Shown here: positions 7,428 through 17,885 of the stretch, one piece after another
Layout of the letters: every line of letters starts with the position of its first letter
Numbering within the stretch: position 1 is the first letter of the stretch
NCBI GenBank assembly: GCA_963728835.1
Contig: CAVSKZ010000002.1
Span: forward strand, 1,178,001-1,242,000
Length of the DNA: 64,000 nucleotides
From: VRUE01 sp963728835
GTDB lineage: Bacteria > Actinomycetota > Thermoleophilia > Solirubrobacterales > 70-9
Direction of reading: 5' to 3'
Program-made: the position numbers and the translations under genes
Notes under the pieces: generated by a model
Databases searched by the model: none
Told to the model about the DNA's origin: nothing
What the model saw: the letters and a program-made list of their open reading frames with translations, nothing else

Positions 7428-10400
7428 ATGGGATACGGGAAGAAGATGGGACACGCAGAGAGCAAAGGACGCGGAGCAGGCCTGGCGGTTACCGGCGTTC
7501 TTTCGCTTGCCCTTACTCTCGCCCTCTTCCTCGCCCCCTCCGCTTCGGCCACCTACGAACAGGTCGGCTGCTTCGCTGGCCACTTCCCAGGCCTGACCGA
7601 AAGCTGCAAACCGCTCAGCGAAGCAGAACTCAAAGCAGAAGGATTCAAATTCGGCGAAGAAGTCCAGCTCGGCGGCGTCGGCGGCATGGCGGTCAACTAC
7701 ACCGGTGCGGGTGGGGTGGAGCCGGGGACGGTCTATGCGGCGACGAGAGTGTCACCGAACCCGGCTCGCGTGGTGATGTTCACCCCGGGAGCCACCCCGG
7801 CCTCTGAGCTGACGTTCAGCCTGAGCTGGGAAATCACGAACTTCGGAGGCCCGTATGACCGCTGCGGGCCCGCGCTCGGCACCACTTGTCCGTCGCATGT
7901 CAAAAATTTGTCAGCTCGGGTCGACGTCGACATCGACCCGACGACCGGCAATGTCTACGTCTCCGAAAGCGTGACACTCACAGCTGGGAAAAAATACATC
8001 ATGGTTTACACCCCAGACGGCTCCGAAGAGATCACCCGCTTCGGGGAGCGCATCGAAGGCGCCAAAACGGCGGATACTCCCGAGAAACTCCACACCACGC
8101 CGCAAGCAGGCGCAATAGCGGTGAATGGAGCGGGGGAGGTCTATATCTACGACCTCAACAAATTCGACAACTCTTATCACCGCTTGATGAAGTTCGTGCC
8201 GAAAGTCCCCGGCCAATACGACGCCTACGAATACGCGGGGGCGGCAGAGGACATCGGAGCGGGGTTCGGCACGGCAGGGCAGCCGGAAAAGCCGGTGCTC
8301 GACGCGGCGGGGAACATCTACGTCTCCTCCCAGGACGCGAGCATCGAAATGTATGACCCGGCCGCCAGCCCGAGCGACCCGCCGGTCTGCCGCTTCGAAT
8401 TCGCCAAAGGCGGGATCACGGGGATAACCGTCGACCCCGAAGACGGCACCCCCTTCTTCTTCTCCTACAAGACGCCGAAGCGCATCTACCAGCTCGGGGC
8501 GTGCAACCCGGGAACGGGCAAATTCGAAGGCAGCGGTGGAGAAGCGATCGTCGGGGAAACCCAAGTGACGCCCGAACGCGACGACCTCTGGGGCCTCGCC
8601 TTCGACCCGGAGCGCAAACTGACGGGCCGCCCGGCTGGCGTGCTCTACGCCGGGGCGCCGGCGCCGGTGCCGAGCTCGGCGGTGGGCAAAGGCGAACCGG
8701 GCCAGAGCTCACTGGGGTATGTGTTCGCCCAGCCGGAACTCGTAGTGAGCCCGCCGGAAGTCATCTCGCAGTCGGCGAGCGGGGTGACGGCGACGACGGC
8801 GCAGCTGCACGCGGAGGCAAACCCCGGCGGCTTTGACACGACCTACCGCTTTCAGTATGAGACGGAGGCCGAATACGAAGCCAACCCGCCCGAAGAACGC
8901 TTCACCGGCGCCGCCGAGGCGCCGGTCGGGGGCGCGGTCCTCGGCACGGGTAAAGAAGCGCTCGCCGCGGCGGTGCAGCTGAACGCCCTGCAGCCCGACA
9001 CCGCATACCGCTACCGGGTGCTGTTGGAAAGCGAATGCTCACCGGCCGAACCGGGGCAGATCTGCGAAGTGCCTGGTGCCGCCCAGGCCTTCCGCACCTT
9101 CCCCTCGACGGTGCCGGGCCTGCCTGACGACCGCGCCTACGAGCTGGTCTCCCCGGCGCAGAAGAACGGCGGCCAGGTGCTGCCGGCCGAGCCGCACATC
9201 TCCAGCTGCGGCCTAATCGAATGCAAGCCCGGCGACACCTACGAACACTATCCGATGCCGAGCTCCCCGAACGGCGATGTGGTCGCTTATCAGGGCACCA
9301 ACTTCGGCGGCGGAGTGGGGGCGACGATCGAGAACGCCTACGTCGCCCGCCGCACGGAATCGGGCTGGGTGAGCGTCAACCCGACCCCCTCGCTCCTGCA
9401 AAAGGCAGCGCCGGGCTACCTCGCCTATGACCCCTCCCTGGCCGGGGCGGTCCTCGGCCAGGACTACCTCGCCCTTGGATCGGCCCCTTCCGAATACACA
9501 AACCTCTACGCCCAGGCGACCACCAGCCCCTTCGCGGTCGAGCCGCTGGTCGCGGCGCAGCCGCCCAACCGTTTGCCGGGTCTAGGCACAGACGAATTCA
9601 AGCTCTCCTTCGCCGCCGCCTCCAAGGATCTCTCGCGGGTGCTCTTCACAGCCAACGACGCGCTGAGCGAAGCAACCCCCTTCGCACCCGCGGCCGTTGA
9701 CGGCGGAGCGGCCAAATTCAACCTCTACGAATGGGAGCGGGCCACCGGCCAGCTGCGCCTGGTCAACGTCGCGCCGGGCAACGCGACGAGCGAACCCGGT
9801 GCCTCCTTCGGCGTCGCCAGCGCCAACACGGTCTCCGCCGACGGCTCCCGCGCCTTCTTCTCAGGCGAAACGGGCCAGGTCTACGTGCGCGAGGACGCCG
9901 AAGCGACGACGGCGATTCCCGGCTCGGGGCCCGCGGCCAAATTCCTCTCCGCCTCGACCGACGGCTCCAGGGTGCTGCTCACTGACGGCAGCCTCTATGA
10001 CCTCGAGGAAGAAACGACGATCGACCTGACCGAAGGCCAGGGCGGCTTCCAGGGCATCGCCGGCCAAAGCGACGACCTCTCCAGCGTCTACTTCGTCGCC
10101 ACCCAGGTGCTGAGCGGCGAAGAAGCCAACAGCGAGGGGGCGAAAGCCGAGGCGGGCAAACCCAACCTCTACGCCTGGGAAGGGGTGGGAACGACCCGCT
10201 ACGTGGCGACGCTTCTGGCCGCGGACAACAACGGCGCCGATCTGGTTCTGAGCAGGTCCTGGTCACCTTTCCCCTTCGCGCGCACCGCGCAGGCGAGCCC
10301 GGCCGGCCGCTACCTCTCCTTCCTCTCCCAGGCCCCGTTGACCGGCTTTGACAACGAGGGGCCTTGCGCGGTGATCGGGGAAACGGGGGAGCTCGTCGAT

Positions 10401-11102
10401 GCCCCCTGCCAAGAGGTCTACCTCTATGACTCGGCCACGGGCGAGCTCAGCTGCCCTTCCTGCAATCCGAACGGCACCGCATCGCTCGGCCACAGCACCC
10501 TGCGGCGGATCAAGGGCCCGGGCGCCGGGCCCAGCCCTCTGCCCCAGCCCCGCTACCTGCTCGACTCCGGGCGCCTCTATTTCGACAGTCAGGAATCGCT
10601 CAGCCTCGCCGACACCAACGAAGGCGTCGAAGACGTCTACCAGTACGAGCCCGAGGGGATCGGGAGCTGCGAGCGCCAAGGCGGCTGCGTCTCCCTGATC
10701 TCGGCCGGCACCGGCACCTCGGACTCCAACCTGCTGGCGGTCGACGAGACCGGCAAGAGCGCCTTCTTCACCACCCGCGATCAGCTCGTGATCAAGGACA
10801 AAGACGAACTGATCGACCTCTACGTCGCCCGCGAAGACGGCGGCATCCCGGCCGAAACGGAAACCCTGCCCGGCGAGTGCCAGGGCGAAGCCTGCCAGCC
10901 GCCGGTCTCCGCCCCCAACGACCCGACGCCGGGCTCGGCGAGCTTCCAGGGTGCGGGCAACGTGGTCGAACAGCGGAGCGTCCCAAGGCGCTGCGCCAAA
11001 GGCAAGGTCCGCCGCAAAGGCCGCTGCGTCGCCAAGAAACACGCCAAAAAGGCCCACCGCAAGCAGAAGCAAGCCAACCGCGACCGCGGAGGTGCGAAGT
11101 GA
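7428..11102 (+). CDS. secreted NHL/propeller plus FN3-like and PD40-like giant protein
   Basis: A 1224-residue exported protein. A signal peptide ends near ASATYEQ. Residues about 40-430 are NHL-type repeats (GGMAVNYTGAGG, DVDIDPTTGNVYVSES, AGAIAVNGAGEVYIYD, VLDAAGNIYVSS). An FN3-like segment lies near 450-560 (ATTAQLHAEANPGG, YRFQYETE, DTAYRYRVL). From LPDDRAYELVSP onward come TolB/PD40-like propeller repeats with SADGSRAFF and STDGSRVLL. The C-terminus is strongly basic (KAHRKQKQANR), perhaps for binding anionic wall polymers. ATG 7428 follows GGGAGAGG. The N-terminal 400 residues are nearly duplicated in the gene at 13922. Its stop overlaps the next start (GTGA). Confidence 0.7.
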   Translation: MGYGKKMGHAESKGRGAGLAVTGVLSLALTLALFLAPSASATYEQVGCFAGHFPGLTESCKPLSEAELKAEGFKFGEEVQLGGVGGMAVNYTGAGGVEPGTVYAATRVSPNPARVVMFTPGATPASELTFSLSWEITNFGGPYDRCGPALGTTCPSHVKNLSARVDVDIDPTTGNVYVSESVTLTAGKKYIMVYTPDGSEEITRFGERIEGAKTADTPEKLHTTPQAGAIAVNGAGEVYIYDLNKFDNSYHRLMKFVPKVPGQYDAYEYAGAAEDIGAGFGTAGQPEKPVLDAAGNIYVSSQDASIEMYDPAASPSDPPVCRFEFAKGGITGITVDPEDGTPFFFSYKTPKRIYQLGACNPGTGKFEGSGGEAIVGETQVTPERDDLWGLAFDPERKLTGRPAGVLYAGAPAPVPSSAVGKGEPGQSSLGYVFAQPELVVSPPEVISQSASGVTATTAQLHAEANPGGFDTTYRFQYETEAEYEANPPEERFTGAAEAPVGGAVLGTGKEALAAAVQLNALQPDTAYRYRVLLESECSPAEPGQICEVPGAAQAFRTFPSTVPGLPDDRAYELVSPAQKNGGQVLPAEPHISSCGLIECKPGDTYEHYPMPSSPNGDVVAYQGTNFGGGVGATIENAYVARRTESGWVSVNPTPSLLQKAAPGYLAYDPSLAGAVLGQDYLALGSAPSEYTNLYAQATTSPFAVEPLVAAQPPNRLPGLGTDEFKLSFAAASKDLSRVLFTANDALSEATPFAPAAVDGGAAKFNLYEWERATGQLRLVNVAPGNATSEPGASFGVASANTVSADGSRAFFSGETGQVYVREDAEATTAIPGSGPAAKFLSASTDGSRVLLTDGSLYDLEEETTIDLTEGQGGFQGIAGQSDDLSSVYFVATQVLSGEEANSEGAKAEAGKPNLYAWEGVGTTRYVATLLAADNNGADLVLSRSWSPFPFARTAQASPAGRYLSFLSQAPLTGFDNEGPCAVIGETGELVDAPCQEVYLYDSATGELSCPSCNPNGTASLGHSTLRRIKGPGAGPSPLPQPRYLLDSGRLYFDSQESLSLADTNEGVEDVYQYEPEGIGSCERQGGCVSLISAGTGTSDSNLLAVDETGKSAFFTTRDQLVIKDKDELIDLYVAREDGGIPAETETLPGECQGEACQPPVSAPNDPTPGSASFQGAGNVVEQRSVPRRCAKGKVRRKGRCVAKKHAKKAHRKQKQANRDRGGAK

Positions 11103-13925
11103 TCGCCCCAACGAAAAGACTCATCGCCCTCCTCGCCCTCGCCTGCTCTCTGGCACTGCCCACTGCCGCCCAGGCCGACTTCGGCCTGGCGCCGGGTTCG
11201 GTGAAGGTGCGCGCCGAGAACAAGAACGGCACGCTCGCCACCCAGGCCTCCTCGCACCCCTACGCCTTCAAGCTGAGCTTCGACCTCAAAGTCGACAAAG
11301 ACGGCCACACCGAAGGCGGGGAAATGCGTGACGTGATCATCGACCTGCCCCCGGGCCTGATCGGCAATCCCCAGGCCGTGCCCCGTTGCCCCCGCCAGGA
11401 CTTCGAAGGGTCGCTGCCGGACTGCTCGCCCTCCACCCAGGTCGGCGTCCTGCGCGCGATCCTGCCGGGGCTGAAAACCGAAGTCAACGGCCCCCTCTAC
11501 AACATTGCGCCGCCGCCGGGCTTTCCGCTGCAGCTCGGCTTCGCGGTGGCCGGCTTCGAATCCCAGCAATTCGCCTCGCTGCGCACTGAAGAAGGCTACG
11601 GGGCGACGATCACCGCCCCCAACCTGCCGGCGGAAGTGAGTATGGGGAGCGCGACGGTCTGGGGCACACCGGCGGATGAGAGCCACGACCCCGAACGCGG
11701 CTCGGCCGAAAGCGGCACGCTCGGCTCTTCCTCAGACGCCCCGCCGATCCCCTTCCTCACCCTGCCCGCCGATTGCTCCGAACCGCAGGCGATCACGGTC
11801 AAGGCCGACTCCAAACTCAACCCAGGCGTCTTCGACGAAGAGTCCGCCTTCCTGAACGAACTGGGCGGCAAAGCCGAGCCCCTGGCGGGCTGCGAATCGG
11901 TCCCCTTCGCCCCCAATATCGCCTCCCAGCCGACAAGCAAGCTCGCCTCCAACCCCTCGGGCCTTGAGTTCGAGACCAAGCTGCCCAACCGGGGCCTGCT
12001 GAACAAAGGTGCCACCGCCGCCGAAACCGAGCCCGAGAAGGTCGAGGTGATCCTGCCCGAGGGAGTCAGCGTCAACCCCTCCTTCGCCGAAGGGGTCGGA
12101 GTCTGCTCAGAGCTCCAATACAAAGCCGAGCAGCTGGAAACCAAAGCGGGGCAGGGCTGCCCGCAGGCCTCCAAGATCGGCTCGATGATCGCCCACTCCC
12201 CGCTGCTGGAAGAACCGGTCGAAGGTTCGCTATACCTCGCAGCCCCCTACGAGAACCCCTTCAACTCCCTCGCCGCTCTGTACCTGGTGGCCAGGGCTCC
12301 CGAACGAGGCATCCTCGTCAAGCAGGCGGGCGAGGTCAGCTTCGACCCCGACACCGGCCAGATCACCTCGACCTTCGAGGACCTGCCGCCGGTGCCCTAC
12401 TCCTCCTTCAAGGTGAAGCTGCGCGAAGGCGCCAGGGCGCCGCTGGTCACACCGCAGGCCTGCGGTCAGTACGAGACCGTGGCGATGCTCACCCCCTTCT
12501 CCTCTGGTGAGGCGATCGAACGCAAGGCCAGCTTCCAGATCGAACGCGGCGCCGACGGCGGCGCCTGCCCCTCCGGAGGCCTGCCGCCCTTCAAGCCGAG
12601 CCTCCTCGCCGGCACGCTCAACAACCGCGCCGGGGCCTTCAGCCCCTTCAACGTGCGGATCTCGAGGACCGACGCAGAGCAGGAGATCACCCACTTCTCG
12701 ATCAAGCTGCCGCCGGGGATCACCGGCAAGCTGGCGGGCGTCCCCTACTGCCCCGACGCGGCGATCGAGGCGGCCAAGGCCCGCACCGGACCCCACGGCG
12801 GCCAGGAAGAGATCGACATCCCATCCTGCCCTGCGGCATCGGAGGTGGGCCGCTCCCTGGCGGGCGCCGGAGTAGGCACCGTCCTCACCTACGTCCCCGG
12901 CAAGGTCTACCTGGCCGGCCCCTACAACGGCTCCAAGATGTCGGTCGTGGCGATCACCGCCGCCAAGGCGGGTCCCTTCGACCTCGGCACGGTCGTCATA
13001 CGCGAGGCCCTGCAGATCAACCCCGAGACCGCCGAAGTCTTCATCGACGCCACCGGATCGGACCCGATCCCCCACATCATCAGGGGCGTACCGGTCCACC
13101 TGCGCGACATCAGGGCCTATGTGGACAAACCCGACTTCGTCTTGAACCCGACCGACTGTACGAGGACATCTACCGCGAGCACTGTCCTGGGCGCAGGCCT
13201 CGACTTCAGCCTCCGAAGCCGACGACAACCCCTTCACCGCCACTAGCCCCTTCCAGGCCGCCGACTGCGCCTCGCTGCCCTTCAAACCCCAACTGGGCCT
13301 GCGCCTGATCGGCGGCACGAAGAGAGGCTCCTTCCCCGCCTTCAAAGCCCACCTGCAGATGAACGGGATCGGCGAAGCGGGCATAGCCTCCGCCCAGGTC
13401 ACCCTGCCCAAGTCGGCCTTCGTCGAACAGGGCCACTTCAAAACGATCTGCACCCGGGTGCAGTTCAAAGAAGGAGCCGGCAACGGGGCAGGCTGCCCGC
13501 CCGGCTCTATCTACGGCAAAGCCAGGGCGATCACGCCACTTCTCTCTGAGCCGCTCACCGGCCCGGTCTTCCTGCGCGCCAACGGCGGCGAACGCGACCT
13601 GCCCGACCTCGTAGTCGCACTCTCCAACTCCCAGGTCGACTTCAACCTGGTCGGCTTCGTCGACTCAGTCGGCGGAAGGCTCCGCAACACCTTCGCCGCC
13701 TCCCCCGATGCCCCGGTCACCTCCTTCGACCTGGAAATGGCCGGCGGGCAGAAGGGCCTGGTCGTCAACAGCCGCGACCTCTGCGCGCGCAAGTACCGAG
13801 CTCTGGCCGGCTTCAGCGGGCAGAACGGCAAGAGCCACGCCGCAAAGCCGGTGGTGAGGGTGAAGTGCAAGAAGAAGGGCAAGGGCAAAGCCAGGAACGA
13901 CAACAGGCAGGGAGGCAGCCGATGA
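11099..13925 (+). CDS. large secreted protein, frameshifted near 13207
   Basis: About 941 residues if one base is removed near 13205-13211. I recognise no named domain. A signal peptide (IALLALACSLALPTAAQA) is followed by at least three modules sharing the pattern LP-x-G-x(3-5)-NP or related and then a cysteine: DLPPGLIGNPQAVPRC (~82), ILPEGVSVNPSFAEG (~318) and KLPPGITGKLAGVPYC (~535). The first frame ends artificially at 13246. The continuation in the +1 frame (ASEADDNPFTATSPFQ, then MNGIGEAG) runs to 13925 with a lysine-rich tail KCKKKGKGKARN. GTG 11099 overlaps the preceding stop, and the stop overlaps the next ATG, so the three genes are tightly coupled. An extra base from sequencing or a real frameshift cannot be separated here. 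Confidence 0.6.
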
Positions 13926-16467
13926 GGGTCCCGATTTCCCACTCGCGCAGGGGGCTGGTCGGGGTGGCGGCGCTGGCCGCCGTCTTCTCGGCCCTCATCC
14001 TCGCCCCCTCCGCCCAAGCCGCCTACGAACAGGTTGGCCACTTCGCCGGCAGCCCCACTTCTCAGACCCAAGAACAGATCGAAGCCAACGAAGAAGTCCA
14101 GCTCGGCGGCGTCGGCGGCATGGCGGTCAACTACACCGGCGCGGGTGGGGTGGAGCCGGGGACGGTCTATGCAGCGACGAGAGTTTCCGGGAACCCCCGT
14201 GTGGCGATGTTCGCCCCGGGAACCCCCCCGGCCTCTGAGCTGACGTTCAGCCTGAGTTGGGAGATCAAACCCTTCGGAGGTGCGTATGACCGCTGCGGGC
14301 CTGCGCTTGAACCCCCTGCCCCTTGTCCACCTCAGGTCAAGGAATCAGCGGCTAGGGTCGACGTCGACATCGACCCGACGACCGGCAACGTCTACGTCTC
14401 CGAAAGTGTGGCGCTCGCAGCTGGAAAGAAATACATCTCGGTCTACACCCCAGACGGTTCCGAAGAAATCACCCGCTTCGGGGAACGAATCGAGGGCGGC
14501 AAAACGGCGGATACTCCCGAGAAACTCCACACCCCGCTGCCAGCAGGCGCAATAGCGGTGAATGGAGAGGGGGAGGTCTACGTCTTCGACATCAACAACT
14601 TCGACAACTTCTACCACCGGCTGATGAAGTTCGTGCCGAAAGTCCCCGGCAAATACGACGCCTACGAATACGCGGGGGCGGCAGAGGACATCGGGGCTGG
14701 GTTCGGAACGGCAGGGCAGCCGGAAAAGCCGGTGCTCGACGCGGCGGGGAACATCTACGTCTCCTCCCAGGAATCGAGCATCGAAATGTATGCCCCCACC
14801 GCCAGCCCGGGCGACCCGCCGACCTGCCGCTTCGACTTCCCCAAAGAAGGCATCGCGGCGATCACGGTCGACCCCAAAAGCGCCGCCCCCTTCTTCTACA
14901 GCTACAAAAAAGAAACCGGCTTCGCGCTCAGAACAGTGCGCCAGCTCGCCCCCTGCGACCCGGCAAGTGGGAAATTCAAAGACCCCGCAAGCGGCAAAGA
15001 AGTGATCGACCTGATCAACGTCAGCCCCGAGCGCGACTACCTCTGGGGCCTCGCCTTCGACCCGGTGCGCAAACTTTCCGGCCGCCCCGCGGGGGTGCTC
15101 TACGGCGGCGCCCCCAGCCCGGTGCCCAACGTCGGCACCGGCCAACCGGGCCAGTCATCGCTGGGCTACGTCTTCGCCCAGTCCGCAGTCCCCCAGAAAA
15201 CCCTCACCGTCGCCAAAACCGGCTCGGGGACGGGCAAAGTCACCAGCTCCCCCACCGGCATCGACTGCGGCTTCACCTGCACAGCCGAATTCGGCGCAGG
15301 CGAAGCGGTGACCATCACAGCCAAAGCCGATGTGGGCTCGGAGTTCAAAGGCTGGAGCGGCAGCGGCTGCTCTGGCACGGGAACCTGCGTCGTGACGATG
15401 TCCGAAGCGAAATCGGTGACGGCCGAATTCACGACCGTGGCCAAACCCCAGTTCCTGCTCAAAGCCAAAAAGGAGGGCACCGGCACGGGCACCGTGACCA
15501 GCTCACCCCCGGGCATCGACTGCGGCTCCGACTGCGAAGAGCAATACGAGGAAGGCACCGCGGTGACGCTCACGGGGACGCCGGGGGCAAACACCGAAGC
15601 CGTCCTCTGGTCGGGCTGTGACTCGGTCGACGGGGAAAACAAGTGCCTGGTCTCGATGAGCACTGCCAAGGAAGTCACCGCGACCTTCGAAGAAGGAGAA
15701 GAAACCGAAGAACCGGGCATCCCCTTGACCGTCGCGGTCGAAGGAACCGGATCGGGCACCGTGACCAGCGACAAAGGCGCGATCAGCTGCAACCCCTTCT
15801 GCTCAGACGACTACGAAGCGGGCACCGTAGTCGTCCTCACAGCCACCCCAACCCCCGGCTCCACCCTCTACAGCTGGAAATACTGCGACAAAGGCGGCGT
15901 CAACGGCCGCCAGTGCACGGTCACCCTCGACAAAGCAAAGACGGTCAAAGCGACCTTCACCACCACCCACTCGCTCACCCTGACCAAGGCGGGGGGCCTG
16001 GGCAAGGTGCAGAGCTCCCCGGCGGGGTCCTCTGCCTGGCCAACTGCCAGGAGACCTCCGCCTCCTTCAGGGAGGGCACCGAGGTCGCCCTCAAACCGAC
16101 CCCGGCCAAGCACTTCCACTTCGTGCAGTGGGGCGGGGACTGCTCGGGAGCCTCCACCTGCCAGGTGACGATGGGCGAGGACCACGATGTCTCCGCCCTC
16201 TTCGCCGAAGACCCCAAGCACCTTCTCACCCTGACCAAGGCCGGTGGCGGGGCGGGCACCGTGAAGAGCTCGGTGGCCGGGATCAACTGCGGGGCCACCT
16301 GCTCCTCAACGAGCGCCGCCTACTACCAGGGCGAGGTCGTGGAACTGACCGCCACCCCGGGCAAAGGCTCCGCCTTCAAAGGCTGGAGCGGGGCAGGCTG
16401 CTCGGGGACGGGGACATGCTCGGTGACGATCTCAGAAGCAAGGGAAGTCACGGCGGAGTTCGGCTAG
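13922..16467 (+). CDS. secreted NHL plus InlB B-repeat protein, frameshifted near 16020
   Basis: About 848 residues if one missing base is restored. The signal peptide and residues about 30-400 are a close copy of the NHL region of the gene at 7428. From about 420 on there are roughly five divergent InlB B-repeats (LTVAKTGSGTGKVTSSPTG, LLKAKKEGTGTGTV, LTVAVEGTGSGTVTS, LTLTKAGG, LTLTKAGGGAGTVKSS). At 16015-16030 the frame is lost: the expected SSPGGVLCL, seen intact in the gene at 5938, reads SSPAGSSAW because one G is missing in CCCCGGCGGGG. The following frame continues the repeat to a normal end, VTAEFG. ATG 13922 overlaps the previous stop. Confidence 0.65.
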
Positions 16468-16531
16468 GTGGCCGCGCTCACCGGCATCGCCGGGGAGCGC
16501 GGAGCAGTTGTTGTCTTTCTGAGGGGCTGAG

Positions 16532-17773
16532 ATGAGGCAGGCAAGCACCGAGACAGGGGAGGCACTCGCCCTCGCCGAGCGCCTCAAAGAGCGCCGAGGG
16601 GAGATCGAAGAGGCCACCCTGCTCAGAGTCAGAGCCCTGGCCGATCCCCCTCAGGTATCCGAAGCCGAGTACGCCCAGGGGCTGCAAAGAGCGGTGGCGG
16701 TCGCCCTCGACTACGGCATCGAGGGGATCGCCAAAAGCGAGGAGCAGGTTCCCGCCCCGCCCCCCGAGCTCCTCGCCCAGGCCCGCCTCGCCGCCCGCAA
16801 CAGAGTCGGCCTGGACGTGGTCTTGCGCCGCTACGTCGCCGGGCAGACGCTCCTCGGCGACTTCCTGATGGCGGAGGCGGCCGAGCTCTCCCCCGCAGAG
16901 CCGAAGCGATCGCTGCGCCGCCTCTCCGCTCTGCTTGAGCGCCTCCTGGCGGCGGTCTCCACCGCCTATGAAGAGGAGCTGAAGCTGCGCCGGCGAGGAT
17001 CGGAGCGCCATCGCGCCGAGCGGATCGAGCGCCTGCTCTGCGGAGAGTCCCTGGAGGCCTCCGGGCTCTCCTATGACTTCGAGGCCCATCACCTCGCCAT
17101 CCTCGCCCAGGGCCCAGGGGCCGGGGAGCTGCTCGGGGCGCTCGCCAGCGACCTCGACGCCCGCCCGCTCGCCTTAGAGCGCGAGCACTCCCTGATCTGG
17201 GCCTGGCTCGGCTCCAGGCGGGAACCCGACCAGGCCAAGGCCATGAGGCTGGCAAAGCGGATGGCAAGGGAGGGCACCTTCGTCTCCCTCGGCGAGCCCG
17301 GGGAGGGGATCGCCGGCTGGCGCCTCACTCACCGCCAGGCCGAGGCCGCCCTGGCGGTGGCCCGGCGGGGCGAGGAGCCGGTGGTGCGCTACGCCGAGGT
17401 GGCCCTACTCGCCTCGGCGATGCAGGACGAGCTTCTGGTCGCCTCTCTCAAGCGGCTCTTCCTGGAGCCCTTGGAAGCAGAGCGCGACGGGGGGGAGGTG
17501 CTGCGGGAGACGCTTCGCACCCATATCGGGACCGGCGGCAATATCTCCTCCTCGGCGGCTGCCCTCGGTGTCGACCGCCGCACAGTCACCCGCCGTATCC
17601 GCACGATCGAGGAAAAGCTGGGCCACTCGCTGCCAGACAGGGCGGCGGAGGTGGAGGTGGCATTGCGCCTGTGGGAGCTGGAAGGGTCTTCGCCCGGTCC
17701 CAGCGGCACAAGGTGGGACACAGACCCCCGCGATCATCCCCAATTTGGTCAGGCGCTCCCACCGCCAGGTTGA
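16532..17773 (+). CDS. PucR/CdaR-type transcriptional regulator
   Basis: A 413-residue regulator. The N-terminal half is helical and resembles the sensory part of PucR-like proteins (GLDVVLRRYVAGQTLLGDF). The middle (~180-300) fits the GGDEF-like CdaR fold, and the C-terminal HTH_30 is clear near residue 335-370 (TGGNISSSAAALGVDRRTV, then TRRIRTIEEKLG). ATG 16532 follows GAGGGGC. It is the only regulator inside the surface-protein island and may control its neighbours, which is inference from position. The C-terminal ~25 residues after the HTH are proline-rich and uncharacteristic. Ligand unknown. Confidence 0.8.
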   Translation: MRQASTETGEALALAERLKERRGEIEEATLLRVRALADPPQVSEAEYAQGLQRAVAVALDYGIEGIAKSEEQVPAPPPELLAQARLAARNRVGLDVVLRRYVAGQTLLGDFLMAEAAELSPAEPKRSLRRLSALLERLLAAVSTAYEEELKLRRRGSERHRAERIERLLCGESLEASGLSYDFEAHHLAILAQGPGAGELLGALASDLDARPLALEREHSLIWAWLGSRREPDQAKAMRLAKRMAREGTFVSLGEPGEGIAGWRLTHRQAEAALAVARRGEEPVVRYAEVALLASAMQDELLVASLKRLFLEPLEAERDGGEVLRETLRTHIGTGGNISSSAAALGVDRRTVTRRIRTIEEKLGHSLPDRAAEVEVALRLWELEGSSPGPSGTRWDTDPRDHPQFGQALPPPG

Positions 17774-17885
17774 AAAGGTCGTATGCGTAGCGGGGCGACC
17801 CAATCCTGTCGCTCACGATGGGTCAATCACGACGAGCGGGAGTCACGGCTCGGTGGCCGGGAGGCTGCCAAGGGGGGAAAATGAC

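Noticed and set aside
12230..13483. 417-codon minus-strand frame
   Set aside because: Antisense shadow of the frameshifted secreted protein at 11099; no ribosome-binding site or domain.
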